Shown: one piece after another, positions 33,445 to 43,223 of the stretch
Numbering within the stretch: the stretch's first letter is position 1
Layout: each line of letters starts with the position of its first letter
From: Sarocladium kiliense
Taxonomy: Eukaryota > Ascomycota > Sordariomycetes > Hypocreales > Sarocladiaceae
Reading direction: 5' to 3'
Assembly: GCA_030734395.1 (NCBI GenBank)
Contig: JAUZTG010000029.1
Span: 5,022,001 to 5,086,000, forward strand
DNA length: 64,000 nucleotides
Made by a program: the position numbers and the translations under genes
Notes under the pieces: generated by a model
What the model saw: only the letters and a program-made list of their open reading frames with translations
Databases searched by the model: none
Told to the model about the DNA's origin: nothing

Positions 33445-34920
33445 ATGCCTCGACGCCCATCAATACCAGAGACGACCTCTCCAGGCGCAGGCACCTCCAA
33501 ACTCACGTCCACCAGGACGAGGATCGTTCCGGGCTCATGCTGGCCCTGCAAGAAACGCCGCGTGAAGTGCGACTTGGCGAAACCACTTTGTCGCAGATGT
33601 GCATCGCTCGGCGCGCCTTGTGATTACAACGCCCGTCTCATCCGATGGAGCAATCCCTCTAGCATCAGTACCAATGGCAGCACTGTACAGCTAGCCACTA
33701 TCCAGAACCTCACGCCCTTCTCACGCGCTGAGAGCCCTCTGAGGAGTCGTGAGAGGCTCGCCTTGGATTACTTCCACAGTCGTGTCTGGCCATTGCTCTC
33801 TACCGCACCGGAACCATGTGCTCCTCCCATCCCCGTCGCTTTGGAGCACCGCGCCGTGCTTCTCACCACCTGCCTGCTCGCTGATTCCCATCGTCTCCTA
33901 CAAGACGGTTTGGGCAGTGTCGATAATCTCTACGACCAAAGAATGCAGTGTCTCGCTGCAGTTAGATCTGACGTTGATGCATGCTGTTCCACCATTGCTA
34001 AACGCGACACTCCTCCGCCTCTGACTCTCCTCTTTGCTGTGCTATTTCTCTATATCGATGACGGCTTCATGGAATGTATGAGACGTTCGGCCTCAACCTG
34101 GAGTCATCACGCTGGTGTCCTTGCCGTTCTGAAAGGGATGGGCGGCATGGAAAAAATGCTCACAACCGGCCCGGAAGCGTTGCAGATGCTGCTCTCCGAG
34201 TTCGCTTCTGCTGACCTGACAACGGCGGTATTACAAATCAAACGCCCAGCTTTTGAGCCATCGACCTGGGATACTATCGATAAAGGCGCCGTATGGTGGG
34301 GTCGCGATGCTTTGAAGCGCTGCTCACTCGCCGCGACCTTTAAGCACATGGCAGAGATTGCTTTCTACATCGAGGACGCCACAAACGGCACGGAGGAACT
34401 ATCCATGGCGAGGATTCGCGAATTCGAGATGGCCCTCCGACCCATGTATGCTCCTGTCTCTGTGACGGACCTGCACCTCGTTGGCTCGCCAGACGAGACG
34501 GCTAGTATCGCCTCCAGCGAGCCCGACGTGGAGTCCTTCCAGGTCTTGATCCTCATCCGAGCCTTTCAGCACGGCACCCTTATTTATCTTTACCGAGCTC
34601 TCTGTGGTCTCCCAGCTTCCCACCATCTCGTCCAGCAGCACGTCCAATCCTGCCTTGCGGCTATCTTGGAGATTCCACCAGACGCGCACGTGCTGAACTG
34701 TGTCATATTCCCCCTCTGCATCGCGGGTGCACACGCAGAACAGGAGAGGCAGCGGGCAGCGGTGCTCGATATGGTGGACAAGATTCATGACAACATGAAG
34801 TTTGCGGCTGTGCAGTTGGTGCGGATGCTTTTTGATGATTTGTGGAAGAATGAGAATGCTCGGAACTTGACGTGGACGGAGATGTTTGCGCAGCTAGGCC
34901 CTCACGCGTTGATTTTGTGA
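33445..34920 (+). CDS. Zn2Cys6 transcription factor
   Basis: Single exon, 491 residues. The ATG at 33445 (MPRRPSIPETT) is the first true Met in frame. The zinc cluster CWPCKKRRVKCDLAKPLCRR, CASLGAPC (about residues 34-61) has the exact spacing C-x2-C-x6-C-x5-C-x2-C-x6-C. The rest is a helical fungal-specific transcription factor domain (LALDYFHSRVWPLLS, HAGVLAVLKGMGG, LIYLYRALCGLP) resembling the Fungal_trans_2 type, with a short dimerisation region after the cluster. There is no acidic tail. Such proteins usually control nearby or functionally linked catabolic genes. Its place at the end of the amine-oxidase block makes it the natural candidate regulator, but no binding site was identified. 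Confidence 0.93.
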   Translation: MPRRPSIPETTSPGAGTSKLTSTRTRIVPGSCWPCKKRRVKCDLAKPLCRRCASLGAPCDYNARLIRWSNPSSISTNGSTVQLATIQNLTPFSRAESPLRSRERLALDYFHSRVWPLLSTAPEPCAPPIPVALEHRAVLLTTCLLADSHRLLQDGLGSVDNLYDQRMQCLAAVRSDVDACCSTIAKRDTPPPLTLLFAVLFLYIDDGFMECMRRSASTWSHHAGVLAVLKGMGGMEKMLTTGPEALQMLLSEFASADLTTAVLQIKRPAFEPSTWDTIDKGAVWWGRDALKRCSLAATFKHMAEIAFYIEDATNGTEELSMARIREFEMALRPMYAPVSVTDLHLVGSPDETASIASSEPDVESFQVLILIRAFQHGTLIYLYRALCGLPASHHLVQQHVQSCLAAILEIPPDAHVLNCVIFPLCIAGAHAEQERQRAAVLDMVDKIHDNMKFAAVQLVRMLFDDLWKNENARNLTWTEMFAQLGPHALIL

Positions 34921-34968
34921 TCTTAGACATGTTCTCTAATGTCACACCCTTGCATACTTTGATACGCG

Positions 34969-35000
34969 CCCGCGCGGGGCGAACATGCATATGCATGTTC
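34969..35000. repeat. Two adjacent perfect palindromes in a convergent spacer
   Basis: CCCGCGCGGG at 34969-34978 and GAACATGCATATGCATGTTC at 34981-35000 are each perfectly self-complementary and separated by two bases. They sit in the 125-nt gap between the convergent regulator and Icp55 genes, so they fall in the 3' regions of both transcripts. Role unknown. Confidence 0.75.
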
Positions 35001-35045
35001 TACATGTATTGTACAATCGTTGGCCCCTTTACCCTACAATAAGCT

Positions 35046-36634
35046 TCATCTCAGTGCCTCGATATCGTCCACCTCTTTCACTGCCTCTGTCGACAGCACG
35101 TAGGGTGAATCCTCATCTACACACACGCTGTCTTCAATTCTGACACCCATGCCCCTGAAATGTGCCGGCCACTTCACATCATCTGGAACATAGATCCCGG
35201 GCTCAATAGTCACACAGTGGCCCTTGACTAGCTTCTCCCTTCTGCTGAATCCCGGACAGTCATGCACGTCAAGGCCAATGTAGTGGCCGACATGATGTGG
35301 GAAGAGCTCGCCGATGTTGCTCATAGATATGCTGTCGAAGCCGATGGACTTGAGCTGATTGACGAGGCCGCGGACCGTGACGTTGTGGATCTCCTCGAGA
35401 GACATATTAGAGGAGGCGCGGCAGAGTGCAACACTGGTGCGTTGGACGTTCAGAACTGCGGTGTACAGGTCTTTCTGAGCGGCTGTGAAGCGTCCTGAGA
35501 GGGGCCATGTGCGAGATATATCGGTGATGTAAGTCCCATACTCGCCACCCGCATCGATGAGCACGAACTCGTCTTTGTTGAAAGTTTGGTTGTTGACTGT
35601 GTAGTGGATGCAGTTGGCACGCTCACCACCAGCAATGACCGGGATATAAGCCGGGCCATCACAACCGTTCCTCGTGAACTCATAGTCGAGGAAAGCGTGG
35701 AGGTCCTTCTCACGATCCCAAGGACGACGCATGGCTTCAGTGATAGCACGACCGGAAATTTGGCCTGCGATGCGCATGTTCGTAACTTCCGCCTCACTCT
35801 TGATTACACGGAGCTTGTTCATGATAGGGTAGAGTGGGGTCTTGTTAGGGCGTGATATGTTGCCGTTGAGGAAGCCCATGAGGCCCTTCGCGGGTGTTCC
35901 TTGGGATGTATCCGTATATACGAGGCGAGCAGACTCGAGAATGCCGGGCATCATGCTCTCGACACTGTCTATTGAGTATGCCTCGTCTGCATTGAAGATG
36001 TCCTCTGCAGCCTGCACACCATTGCGATACCCGGTCCACTGCTCCTCACGTGGATTCTTCGGCTTGACGAACATGGTGAAGACATAATCACCGAGGTTGG
36101 GCCCAGTCTTACGAATGACCGCCATGGCTTCAGGCTCATCCCATCCTGTCAAGTAGAGGAAGTTTGACTCCTGCCTGTATTTATGGAAGACGGCACCAGA
36201 CTTGTATGCCAGAGCAGCAGCGTGGAGAATAGCGATAGAGCCATCGGTGAGGGAGTGGGCAAGGGCAGCACGACGGTCTGCGTACTCTTGGGCGGTGATT
36301 CCTGGGGTTACTATGCACACGAAGACTTATCAACACGAACTCTATGTATGTGGTGAAAGTAATGCAAGAAAAGGAAGATGAACTGACTTTCTCCTGCGCG
36401 AAGAACATGGGGATGCGTCTCATATACAGGCTGGCCAAACTCCAAATCAGCCGCCGAGACGGAAGCATAGCCTCTGGAACCAAAGCATAGCGAAGCGCGA
36501 CATAGTGAGGCAGGTCGTCGCTGCGTCGCGCAGATAGGGAGCTGTCTCGGCGTGGTTGCGCGTGTCGCAAGGGCGAGTGAGGGAGAGTGATTGCGGCGGG
36601 AGAGGGCACGGAATGGGGGGCGATGGAGCTTCAT
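35046..36634 (-). CDS. icp55: Mitochondrial intermediate-cleaving aminopeptidase Icp55
   Basis: Exons on the minus strand are 36634-36388 and 36310-35046 (503 residues). This is an M24B (Xaa-Pro aminopeptidase-type) metallopeptidase. Icp55 removes one residue from proteins after processing by mitochondrial processing peptidase, stabilising them under the N-end rule. The N-terminal 60 residues are Arg/Ser/Ala-rich without acidic residues (MKLHRPPFRALSRRNH), a presequence. The AMP_N domain follows (FGQPVYETHPHVL, ITPGITAQEYADRR). The dinuclear metal site is intact: LIDAGGEYGTYITDISRTWP gives two Asp, HHVGHYIGLDVHDCPG the His, TIEPGIYVP and GVRIEDSV the two Glu. Length and start agree with fungal Icp55. 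It is divergent from the Dbf4 gene. Confidence 0.93.
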
Positions 36635-37504
36635 CTTATGAAGGCAGGATGTTAATTTGAGGAGGAATTGAGGCTGGAGGGCGAGACGCGCATGTCGAGA
36701 AATCGGCAGGGAGCCTGCGCAAGAAAAATGAAGAAGAAAGGGAAGGCAGAGCTGCGCGATTGCTCGCTGGAAGAGAGAGACCGCTGCAATGAGAAGAAAT
36801 GAGTTGGCGGTCGGAATATGAGCCTGTGTCGTTGAAGATGAGGCTTTCAGGCTGAACTTTCCAGGAACTCTAGGCGGTTAGTCAGCTACTCGGTTGGCAT
36901 GTGTGGGTGGCTGTTGCAGGCGTTCGTCCACTACAAGCCACTAGCAACGGAGCCGCCACAGACGCTGTGGGCCTACTGTGGCGCGTTGCCGGAGAGGCAA
37001 GAGCAACCTGCGGTGTTTTGTGGGGGCGTTCCTGCTTTGGGCGACAAGTGCCACAGCAGGCAGCGAATCGGGCCTAGCCGTGTTTTGCTCCAACTCTCTC
37101 TGTTGTGCGTCTCCTCTTCCAGCCGCGTTTTCTTGCTTGTCTTCCCGCCGCACTACTACTACCACCACCACCCAGCCCATTGCCCAAGCTCCTTCGACAC
37201 CACCTCCACGCTTGACTGGGGAGTTATCACGACGCGGCTGCTGCTTCATCTTGTTTCTCTTCCTTTTCTCCAGCTTCTTCCTCTTCAATGCTGTTGTAGC
37301 ATCACTTACCTCTACCTCGCCTTCCTCTCCTCTGAGCTCGTGCACCAGACGTGTCCCGCCATCCCGCGTCGCGTGCCCTGCCTCTCTGGAAGACGCCCTC
37401 CCACACACATCCTCACCAACCCACCCAACCTTCCATCCCCCGCGACTCGACACGTTCTGGTAGCCTTCTCTGGTCCCAGAGCATGTTACATTGACGGCTT
37501 CTAC
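36635..37504 (+). other. Divergent promoter region of icp55 and dbf4
   Basis: Strongly C/T-rich on the plus strand from about 37100. An in-frame ATG at 36899 opens a frame into dbf4, but the extra 202 residues are simple pyrimidine translation (Leu/Ser/Pro/His-rich). Confidence 0.6.
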
Positions 37505-39569
37505 ATGGCAACCGTATCTCTATCTCCATCTCCGGTTACTGTCAGCGCGGTCATGTCCTCCAGACGCGGCCCTCTTGCCAGCAACCCTAATGTTGCCAAT
37601 TCGCCCTTGCGGGGTGCCTCAACCTTGTCCGGCTATCCCAAGCAAAAGAGGTCCTATGCTACCGTTCAACGCGAGGAGGCCTACGGGCAGCCTCCTCCGG
37701 TGAAGAAGCAAGCTTTGGACAATGGTACTCAGCGTCCCGTCCGCTCTCCATCCAAGCTTGCACGGCCCTCTACAACCATTCAGCGTGGTGCTTCTCGTCT
37801 TCCCACCCGGGGAACTTCTTCAAAGACACAATCGACCTCCAGGTCTACTCAAGAGGCTGATAACATCGAGGCATGGAAGAAGCATCACCGGACAAAGTTC
37901 CCTCACATGATCTTTTATTTTGAAAGCATCCCAGATGACCTGCGTGCGAAGTTGACTAAGAAGATTTCATATCTGGGAGCTGTATGTGCCTTGCCTAAAC
38001 ATACCGTGAACTATTGCTGACACACTACAGCGTCAAGAACCCTTCTTCTCGATCGAAGTCACCCACGTCGTCACGACACGACCCATTCCCTCCGAATCGA
38101 CCGAGCACCCTCACGTGCAAGAGACGGTGCAAGAAGAACCTGAGGAACAACCAAAGACTATCAACCCATCACTACTTGACCGCAGCTCTACAGCAGCTCG
38201 AAGGAAGCTTCTGTTCGACTTCAAGAATGTGTCGTCACGGTCCCAACAGCTTGATGGCACCACCAAGCTCGGCAAGGGGCCCCGAAACAACGATGTCCTG
38301 TGCAAGGCCAAAGAGATGGGAAAGAAGATCTGGCCACTGGACAAGTTCCAGATGATACTCAATGTCCTGCTGGAGTCAGAGATGGCAGACAATGCCCTCG
38401 CCTCCAAGACTTTGGCCTCCCGTAGCCAGCACGGCAGCAAGAGTGCTCAAGAGCCCAATCTCTTGAAGCTTTTGCACGCAGAGCGTGTCAACGGACCTTC
38501 AGATCGTGATCCTTCTGCAGTGAACAGAGAGCTGGTCTACTTCAAGGGTCCTCACATCTACGTCTGGGATATGGATGAGAAGCAGAAGCCCATGATGGCT
38601 CGTGATTACCCCAAGGTGGCCAACAAGGCTGATGGAGAATGGCCGCAGTTTCGCAGTGTGGGCAATGGACGCTGTCCATTCGTTGAAGAGATTGAGGTTC
38701 ACGAGAAGGACCGCCGCCGTGAGCGTGAAGCTGAAAAGGCTCGTGCCGCGAAGCGTCAGCAGGCTGTGCCAGCTCTGAACCCCCCGGAGGCAGCAGTACC
38801 AAAGCCGGTCACTGGGAAGCGATCTCTTTCGCAGATGGAGGATGGTCACAATAAGTTGCGTGGCGTTACACCGACTGACGTCTTCAACCCCGCCAAGGCA
38901 GCTTTGTCAAAACAAGCAGAGCTTCGTCAGAATGCATTCACAAGCCGGGCTGAGGGCGGTCGCCTATTCGCTGGCGAGCCTGTTGCATCGGGTATGCAGC
39001 CATCCAACATTACATCGGCCATTCGTTCTCAGATGATTTCATCCACGTCTGGCATCGGCGGTGCCAAGGCTGGAACCAGCAAGGAGATTCACGGACTACA
39101 GAGGAAGGTGTTGCAGAAGAACCCACCAGGTTCTAGAGACCTCAGCTCTCGCCGTTTCACCGAGGTCTCTGCGGATGTTGCATCTAGCAGATCGACTACT
39201 GCTCCTCCGTTGAGCCGACAAACATCCAAGGCCGCCCTCGCCCAGGATGAGGATAGTCAGCAGACGGCCGCGAACAGGGAGAGGAAGGCACAAACTCAGT
39301 CCTTGAAGAGCAAGAAGGACCTGAAGCCAGGCTACTGCGAGAACTGCCAGGACAAATTCCGCGACTTCGACGAGGTATGTCTTTTGAAGAAGCACTACTG
39401 CATAACCATGAGCGCTGAACTAACTTCATCTTAGCACATTCTGTCGCGGAAGCACCGAAAATTCGCAGAGAACGACGACAACTGGGTCGAGCTTGATGAC
39501 CTCCTCGGGCAGCTGAAGAGACTGCCTAGATACGGCTGCGAATCTGAAGACGAGGAGTTCTGGCAGTGA
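37505..39569 (+). CDS. dbf4: Dbf4/Dfp1-type regulatory subunit of Cdc7 kinase
   Basis: Exons are 37505-37981, 38031-39374 and 39435-39569 (651 residues), all GT..AG and in frame. Dbf4 activates the Cdc7 kinase (DDK), which phosphorylates MCM to fire replication origins. Visible parts in order: a basic, Ser-rich N-terminus (SSRRGPLASNPNVANSPLRG); a motif-N/BRCT-like region around residues 125-185 (HHRTKFPHMIFYFESIPDDL, KKISYLGARQEPFFSIEVTH); motif M around the middle (FKGPHIYVWDMDEKQKPMMA, DYPKVAN, WPQFRSVGNGRCPF); and the C-terminal Dbf4 zinc finger split by the last intron (GYCENCQDKFRDFDE then HILSRKHRKFAENDDNW). The C-x2-C-x9-H-x5-H spacing is intact. The ATG at 37505 is chosen because the 5' extension is low complexity; 37553 is an alternative. 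Confidence 0.93.
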
Positions 39570-40576
39570 AATACCTGCGCACTCCGGGCCAACAGGCTAT
39601 CATGATACCGACATCTCACCATCCTGACCATAACTTTGACTCTACTCTCTTCCACATCCACATTTGCGCCTCTTCCTCGAGCATCAACAATTTCGCCCCA
39701 TCCTTTCGTATCGACAGCAACGCCGCGATATAGATCAAGACGACGATATCACATTTGCTTTTGGCATACAATACCTCGAGCGCCGCATTTACATATTGGA
39801 CCATTTCTTTCTGACTCTCATTCGGGGCGCGTATCCGGGCTCCCCTTTGCATGCGACGGCGCAACAGCGGCATGGTTTTACTTCTTTGAACATTGTTTTC
39901 TTTCTTCTGGCCCTCAGATTCGGACTTGTGCTCGTGTTGAGCATGTCGACCGGCGTATTTATTGATTGGTTGCCCTGTGGCAAGGGCTCATGGTGTTGGA
40001 AGGAAGGGTCTAAGGCAGAAGTACTGGTCAGGGTAGGGAGTAGGGACAAGCGGGCCACTTCACACACTGAAGAAGGGCACGATGTCATTCGTCTTTGGTG
40101 GACAGGCATATTGGTCGTCGTAAAGAGACACGACCTGAATGTATATACGTCTCTGGCATGATTCTGGGATAAAGACCACCTGTTGTGGTAGAACATGCAC
40201 CTGAATGACATACAAAGATTCAATGAAGCCGGAGGCTTGTTCATGTTGTTATGCGAAACATCATCTTTCTTCTCGCAGACCAAGTGTCGGCGTTTGATGG
40301 CCGAAGGTGAAGACCAGGGGGGCGAGACACAACCAAATGGCAGCAAACGGACGTATACCTACCGCCCTTACATGCTCGGTCTGACACTACAATAGTATTT
40401 TCTCTTCCTCCAACATCTCCTGGTCCTTCCGGCTATCTTTATGAGTAATGTCGTAATAGTTGTAGAGGGTGCAATCGCTGGTGCCGCTCGTCGTTAACGG
40501 AGGGTAAGTCACCCAGTCACCATCAACAGGCGCTTAGCCCAGCTACACGACAACAAGTCATGCATTCGGTTTTTTT
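39570..40576 (+). other. Intergenic region
   Basis: About 1 kb of 3' sequence. Open frames on both strands (39636-40161 plus, 39789-40346 minus) overlap each other and have no motifs. Confidence 0.5.
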
Positions 40577-41050
40577 ATGAGGAGGAGTATCAGCGGCACT
40601 TCGTCATGTTCAAGGATGCCTGGGAGAGCGATAGCAAACTTGCATGCGTGGATCACATTTCACCCGGCGGAGAGAAAGACGATGGCTTCGGCATCCCACC
40701 ATATGGCACGTGAATCTAAATCGTGCTTAGTGCAGGGGCTGGAGCGCTGTAGTTGGCATATCGAGAACACGCTCTCCGAGATCGAAGACCGTGTCTATGA
40801 CCAAGAAGCGGACAATCCTAAGGATGCTCGAGCCAAACTTGGTAAGGGCATAGCACAGGTTTTCGGCTTCGTCCGAGGGCAGCTATGGGTACCACTCGAC
40901 CATAGACTGAAGGATGATCCGCTGGCGAATGTGGTTTACGGGGTCGGGGCCCGTCATAAGAAAACAGTCTGTGGATGGGTTAGTAGGATTTATGAAAGTC
41001 TCAAGATTGAGAGCATGACGGAGCTGTGCCAGGAGGCTCCCAGCTGTTAA
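40577..41050 (+). CDS. Hypothetical protein
   Basis: An ATG-started frame of 157 residues. The first 35 residues look non-coding in composition, and a later ATG (around MASASHHMARESKS) may be the true start. The remainder is helical and amphipathic (LERCSWHIENTLSEIEDRVY, AKLGKGIAQVFGFVRGQLW, CGWVSRIYESLKIESMTELC) and contains several Cys. No signal peptide, membrane segment or family is recognised. It could be a lineage-specific gene or a remnant of a longer one. Confidence 0.35.
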   Translation: MRRSISGTSSCSRMPGRAIANLHAWITFHPAERKTMASASHHMARESKSCLVQGLERCSWHIENTLSEIEDRVYDQEADNPKDARAKLGKGIAQVFGFVRGQLWVPLDHRLKDDPLANVVYGVGARHKKTVCGWVSRIYESLKIESMTELCQEAPSC

Positions 41051-41514
41051 GCGGAGGGTGTGACCCGACAGCATGCTGGGCTTGGAATGCATAGATGGAA
41101 GACCAAAGTACAGTCGATTTGGTCATCTGAGGCAATGGCTTTTGCAACTCAGGCATCTCCCAATTCTAGCTACTATTGTATTGCCTGTCTAACCTAGCTG
41201 CTATTGCCTGTCTATTCTAGCCACTAATGGCCTTTCCATTCTAGCTACTAGATGCTTGAAGCTCTATTCCCTTTCGCAAAACCTCCGTTCATGACATGAA
41301 AATGCCCGTGTCGCGTGCAATTCTAGGAGGACCTCGAGTTCAACGAGTGATGTCCCATGCCCCACCTTCACATTTGGTAGGTTCGACAGCATCAGCCGGC
41401 TCGCTGCCTGCAACCCAGACCTTCACTCTTTCAAGACACGCACAGTACTCACGGCATCTGCCATCGAAAAAAGTAGACTATACCATCTGAGTCTGCCTTG
41501 GAGCTCGAATAGCC
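41051..41514 (+). other. Intergenic region with degenerate tandem repeat
   Basis: Upstream of atg12. It holds a repeat at 41164-41251; nothing else was recognised. Confidence 0.55.
41164..41251 (+). repeat. Degenerate 23-29-nt tandem repeat
   Basis: About four imperfect copies of a unit resembling TTCTAGCTACTATTGCCTGT, each starting with CTAGC and ending near CTGTCTA or TTTCCA. Lengths drift and several substitutions separate the copies, so it is an old or fast-decaying minisatellite. Confidence 0.6.
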
Positions 41515-42010
41515 ATGGAGTTTCCCGACCAGCCCTCCAAATCTCCGTCCCCGGTCCCGGAGCAGGACTCCTCACGACCAGACTCACCCGAGCTGCCTCT
41601 CACCATGACCGCCTCCGCCATCCTGTCTGACCTTCCGCAAGATGCGACCGCAGCGCTTGCCTCAGCTGGATCTTTTGCATCAGAAGAGAAGGTCGTAATC
41701 CGATTCAAGGCGGTTGGCTCAGCACCTGCGCTCTCGCAGGATGTTTGCAAGATCTCGGCAGCGCGACGGTTTGAGGAAGTGGTCAGGTATCTGAGGCGGA
41801 AGTTGAGGTGCAAAGACACGGATAGTGTGTTTCTCTACGTGAACAGTGCATTTGCACCATCTTTGGATGAGGTCGTGGGAAATCTGCACAAGGTGAGCGG
41901 TACTCTGGGTCAGATGACGAGTATCACGGCTAACGATGCTTGCACAGTGCTTCAGGAACGGGAACGATCAACTAATCGTTGCATATTCGATGACACCCGC
42001 TTTTGGCTGA
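41515..42010 (+). CDS. atg12: Ubiquitin-like autophagy protein Atg12
   Basis: Exons are 41515-41892 and 41948-42010 (146 residues); the intron is GT..AG and the second exon encodes just CFRNGNDQLIVAYSMTPAFG. Atg12 is conjugated through its C-terminal Gly to Atg5; the conjugate with Atg16 promotes Atg8 lipidation on the growing autophagosome. The first 55 residues are a disordered Pro/Ser-rich tail. The ubiquitin fold follows: KVVIRFKAVGSAPALSQDVC, KISAARRFEEVVRYLRRKL, SVFLYVNSAFAPSLDEVVGN. The last residue is the essential Gly146 directly before the stop, with no extension needing proteolysis, as known for this family. It is convergent with panB (152 nt between stops). Confidence 0.95.
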
Positions 42011-42161
42011 TGTCATTCTGGGATGGTATCTCAAAGCTATTTACATGTGACCAATTGCTTTTCAAAATGCAGACAAGCGACGCTCGGCAATCCAGACGCT
42101 ACGATAAATGCTATGCTCAGAACCGCCGCTTCGAAAACAGAATGCGTCAAGTGCGCCACCT

Positions 42162-43223
42162 TCACAGATCCTTGATTGCTTCTGCGAACTTATCCAGCTC
42201 TTCCTTCGGGATGGGATAGGTATGCTCCGGAGCCGGGTACTGGTGGCTTTTCACTTCGTCTCGGTACGCCTCGATAGCCCTCATCGACTCGCCCCAGACA
42301 TCGCCGTACTTCTTGACGAACTTGGGGAGGAAGCGACCCGGAGGGAAGTTACCCAGCATGTCAACCTGTACGAGGACTTGACCGGAGCAACCCGCGCCGG
42401 CACCAATTCCGATGGTCGGGATCGAGAGCTTCTGGGTGACAAGAGCTGCGACTTCAGCTGGCACAGCCTCAAGCACAACGGCGAAGCAGCCGGCTTCCTG
42501 CACAGCGAGCGCGTCCTCTAGGACGCGCATGGCACCGCCGGATGTCTTTCCTTGGACGCGGAAACCTCCAAGTGCATTCTGTCTCTGCGGAGTGAGACCG
42601 ACATGACCGAGGACAGGGATACCAGCGGTGGTGATGCGCCGTATAGTAGAAGCCATTTCTTTACCGCCCTCGAGTTTCACAGCCTGCACCCTGCCTTCCT
42701 TGATGAACCGAATTGCGGTTGCCAAAGCCTGTTCCTCGGCAATCTCGTAGCTTCCCATGGGCATATCGCCAATCGTGAATGCGGACTTGGTTGCCCGTGC
42801 TACAGACCGACAATGCAGCAACATCTCCTCCACAAGCACCTCACTCGTGTCTTCCATGCCAAGTGCGACCATGGCGAGGGAGTCTCCGACGAGGATCATC
42901 TCCATGCCAGCATGGTCAGCGACGTGTGCGGAAGGGAAGTCATGGGCGGTCATGACAGTAATGGGCTCGCCGCGGCGGTGAAGGGAGCGGATGGTTTGAA
43001 TGGTTGTTTTCTTGCGTGGGGTGGAAGGAGGGTTGCCCATGGGAGAATGTGAGGAGGATAGGGAGGAGGAAGTTGTGAAAAGGCGAGAGGATGAGATGGG
43101 GGACGAGAATGAGTAATGAGAGATGGCATTTGATGAGGGTTTTGAGAGGGTAGTTGTTGATATGAGTGGTCGCGTGCTCCGCGCGAGGGAAGCACACGAC
43201 CTGGGAATGAGTCGTGAAGCCAT
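42162..43223 (-). CDS. panB: Ketopantoate hydroxymethyltransferase
   Basis: Single exon, 353 residues, first true ATG at 43223. It transfers a hydroxymethyl group from methylene-tetrahydrofolate to 2-oxoisovalerate, the first committed step of pantothenate and CoA synthesis. Family motifs are complete: TIQTIRSLHRRGEPITVMTA, the metal-binding VGDSLAMVALGMEDT, GDMPMGSYE, AVKLEGG, the GHVGLTPQ loop, and the catalytic Glu in FAVVLEAVPAEVA followed by IPTIGIGAGAGCSGQVLV. The first 60 residues are Ser/Arg-rich and almost free of acidic residues after the first few codons, which suggests mitochondrial import, usual for fungal PanB. Confidence 0.95.
   Translation of the reverse strand: MASRLIPRSCASLARSTRPLISTTTLSKPSSNAISHYSFSSPISSSRLFTTSSSLSSSHSPMGNPPSTPRKKTTIQTIRSLHRRGEPITVMTAHDFPSAHVADHAGMEMILVGDSLAMVALGMEDTSEVLVEEMLLHCRSVARATKSAFTIGDMPMGSYEIAEEQALATAIRFIKEGRVQAVKLEGGKEMASTIRRITTAGIPVLGHVGLTPQRQNALGGFRVQGKTSGGAMRVLEDALAVQEAGCFAVVLEAVPAEVAALVTQKLSIPTIGIGAGAGCSGQVLVQVDMLGNFPPGRFLPKFVKKYGDVWGESMRAIEAYRDEVKSHQYPAPEHTYPIPKEELDKFAEAIKDL

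Noticed and set aside
36899..37504. In-frame 5' extension of dbf4 from an upstream ATG
   Set aside because: The extra 202 residues come from C/T-rich leader sequence (Leu/Ser/His runs), and the family start MATVSLSPSP lies at 37505.
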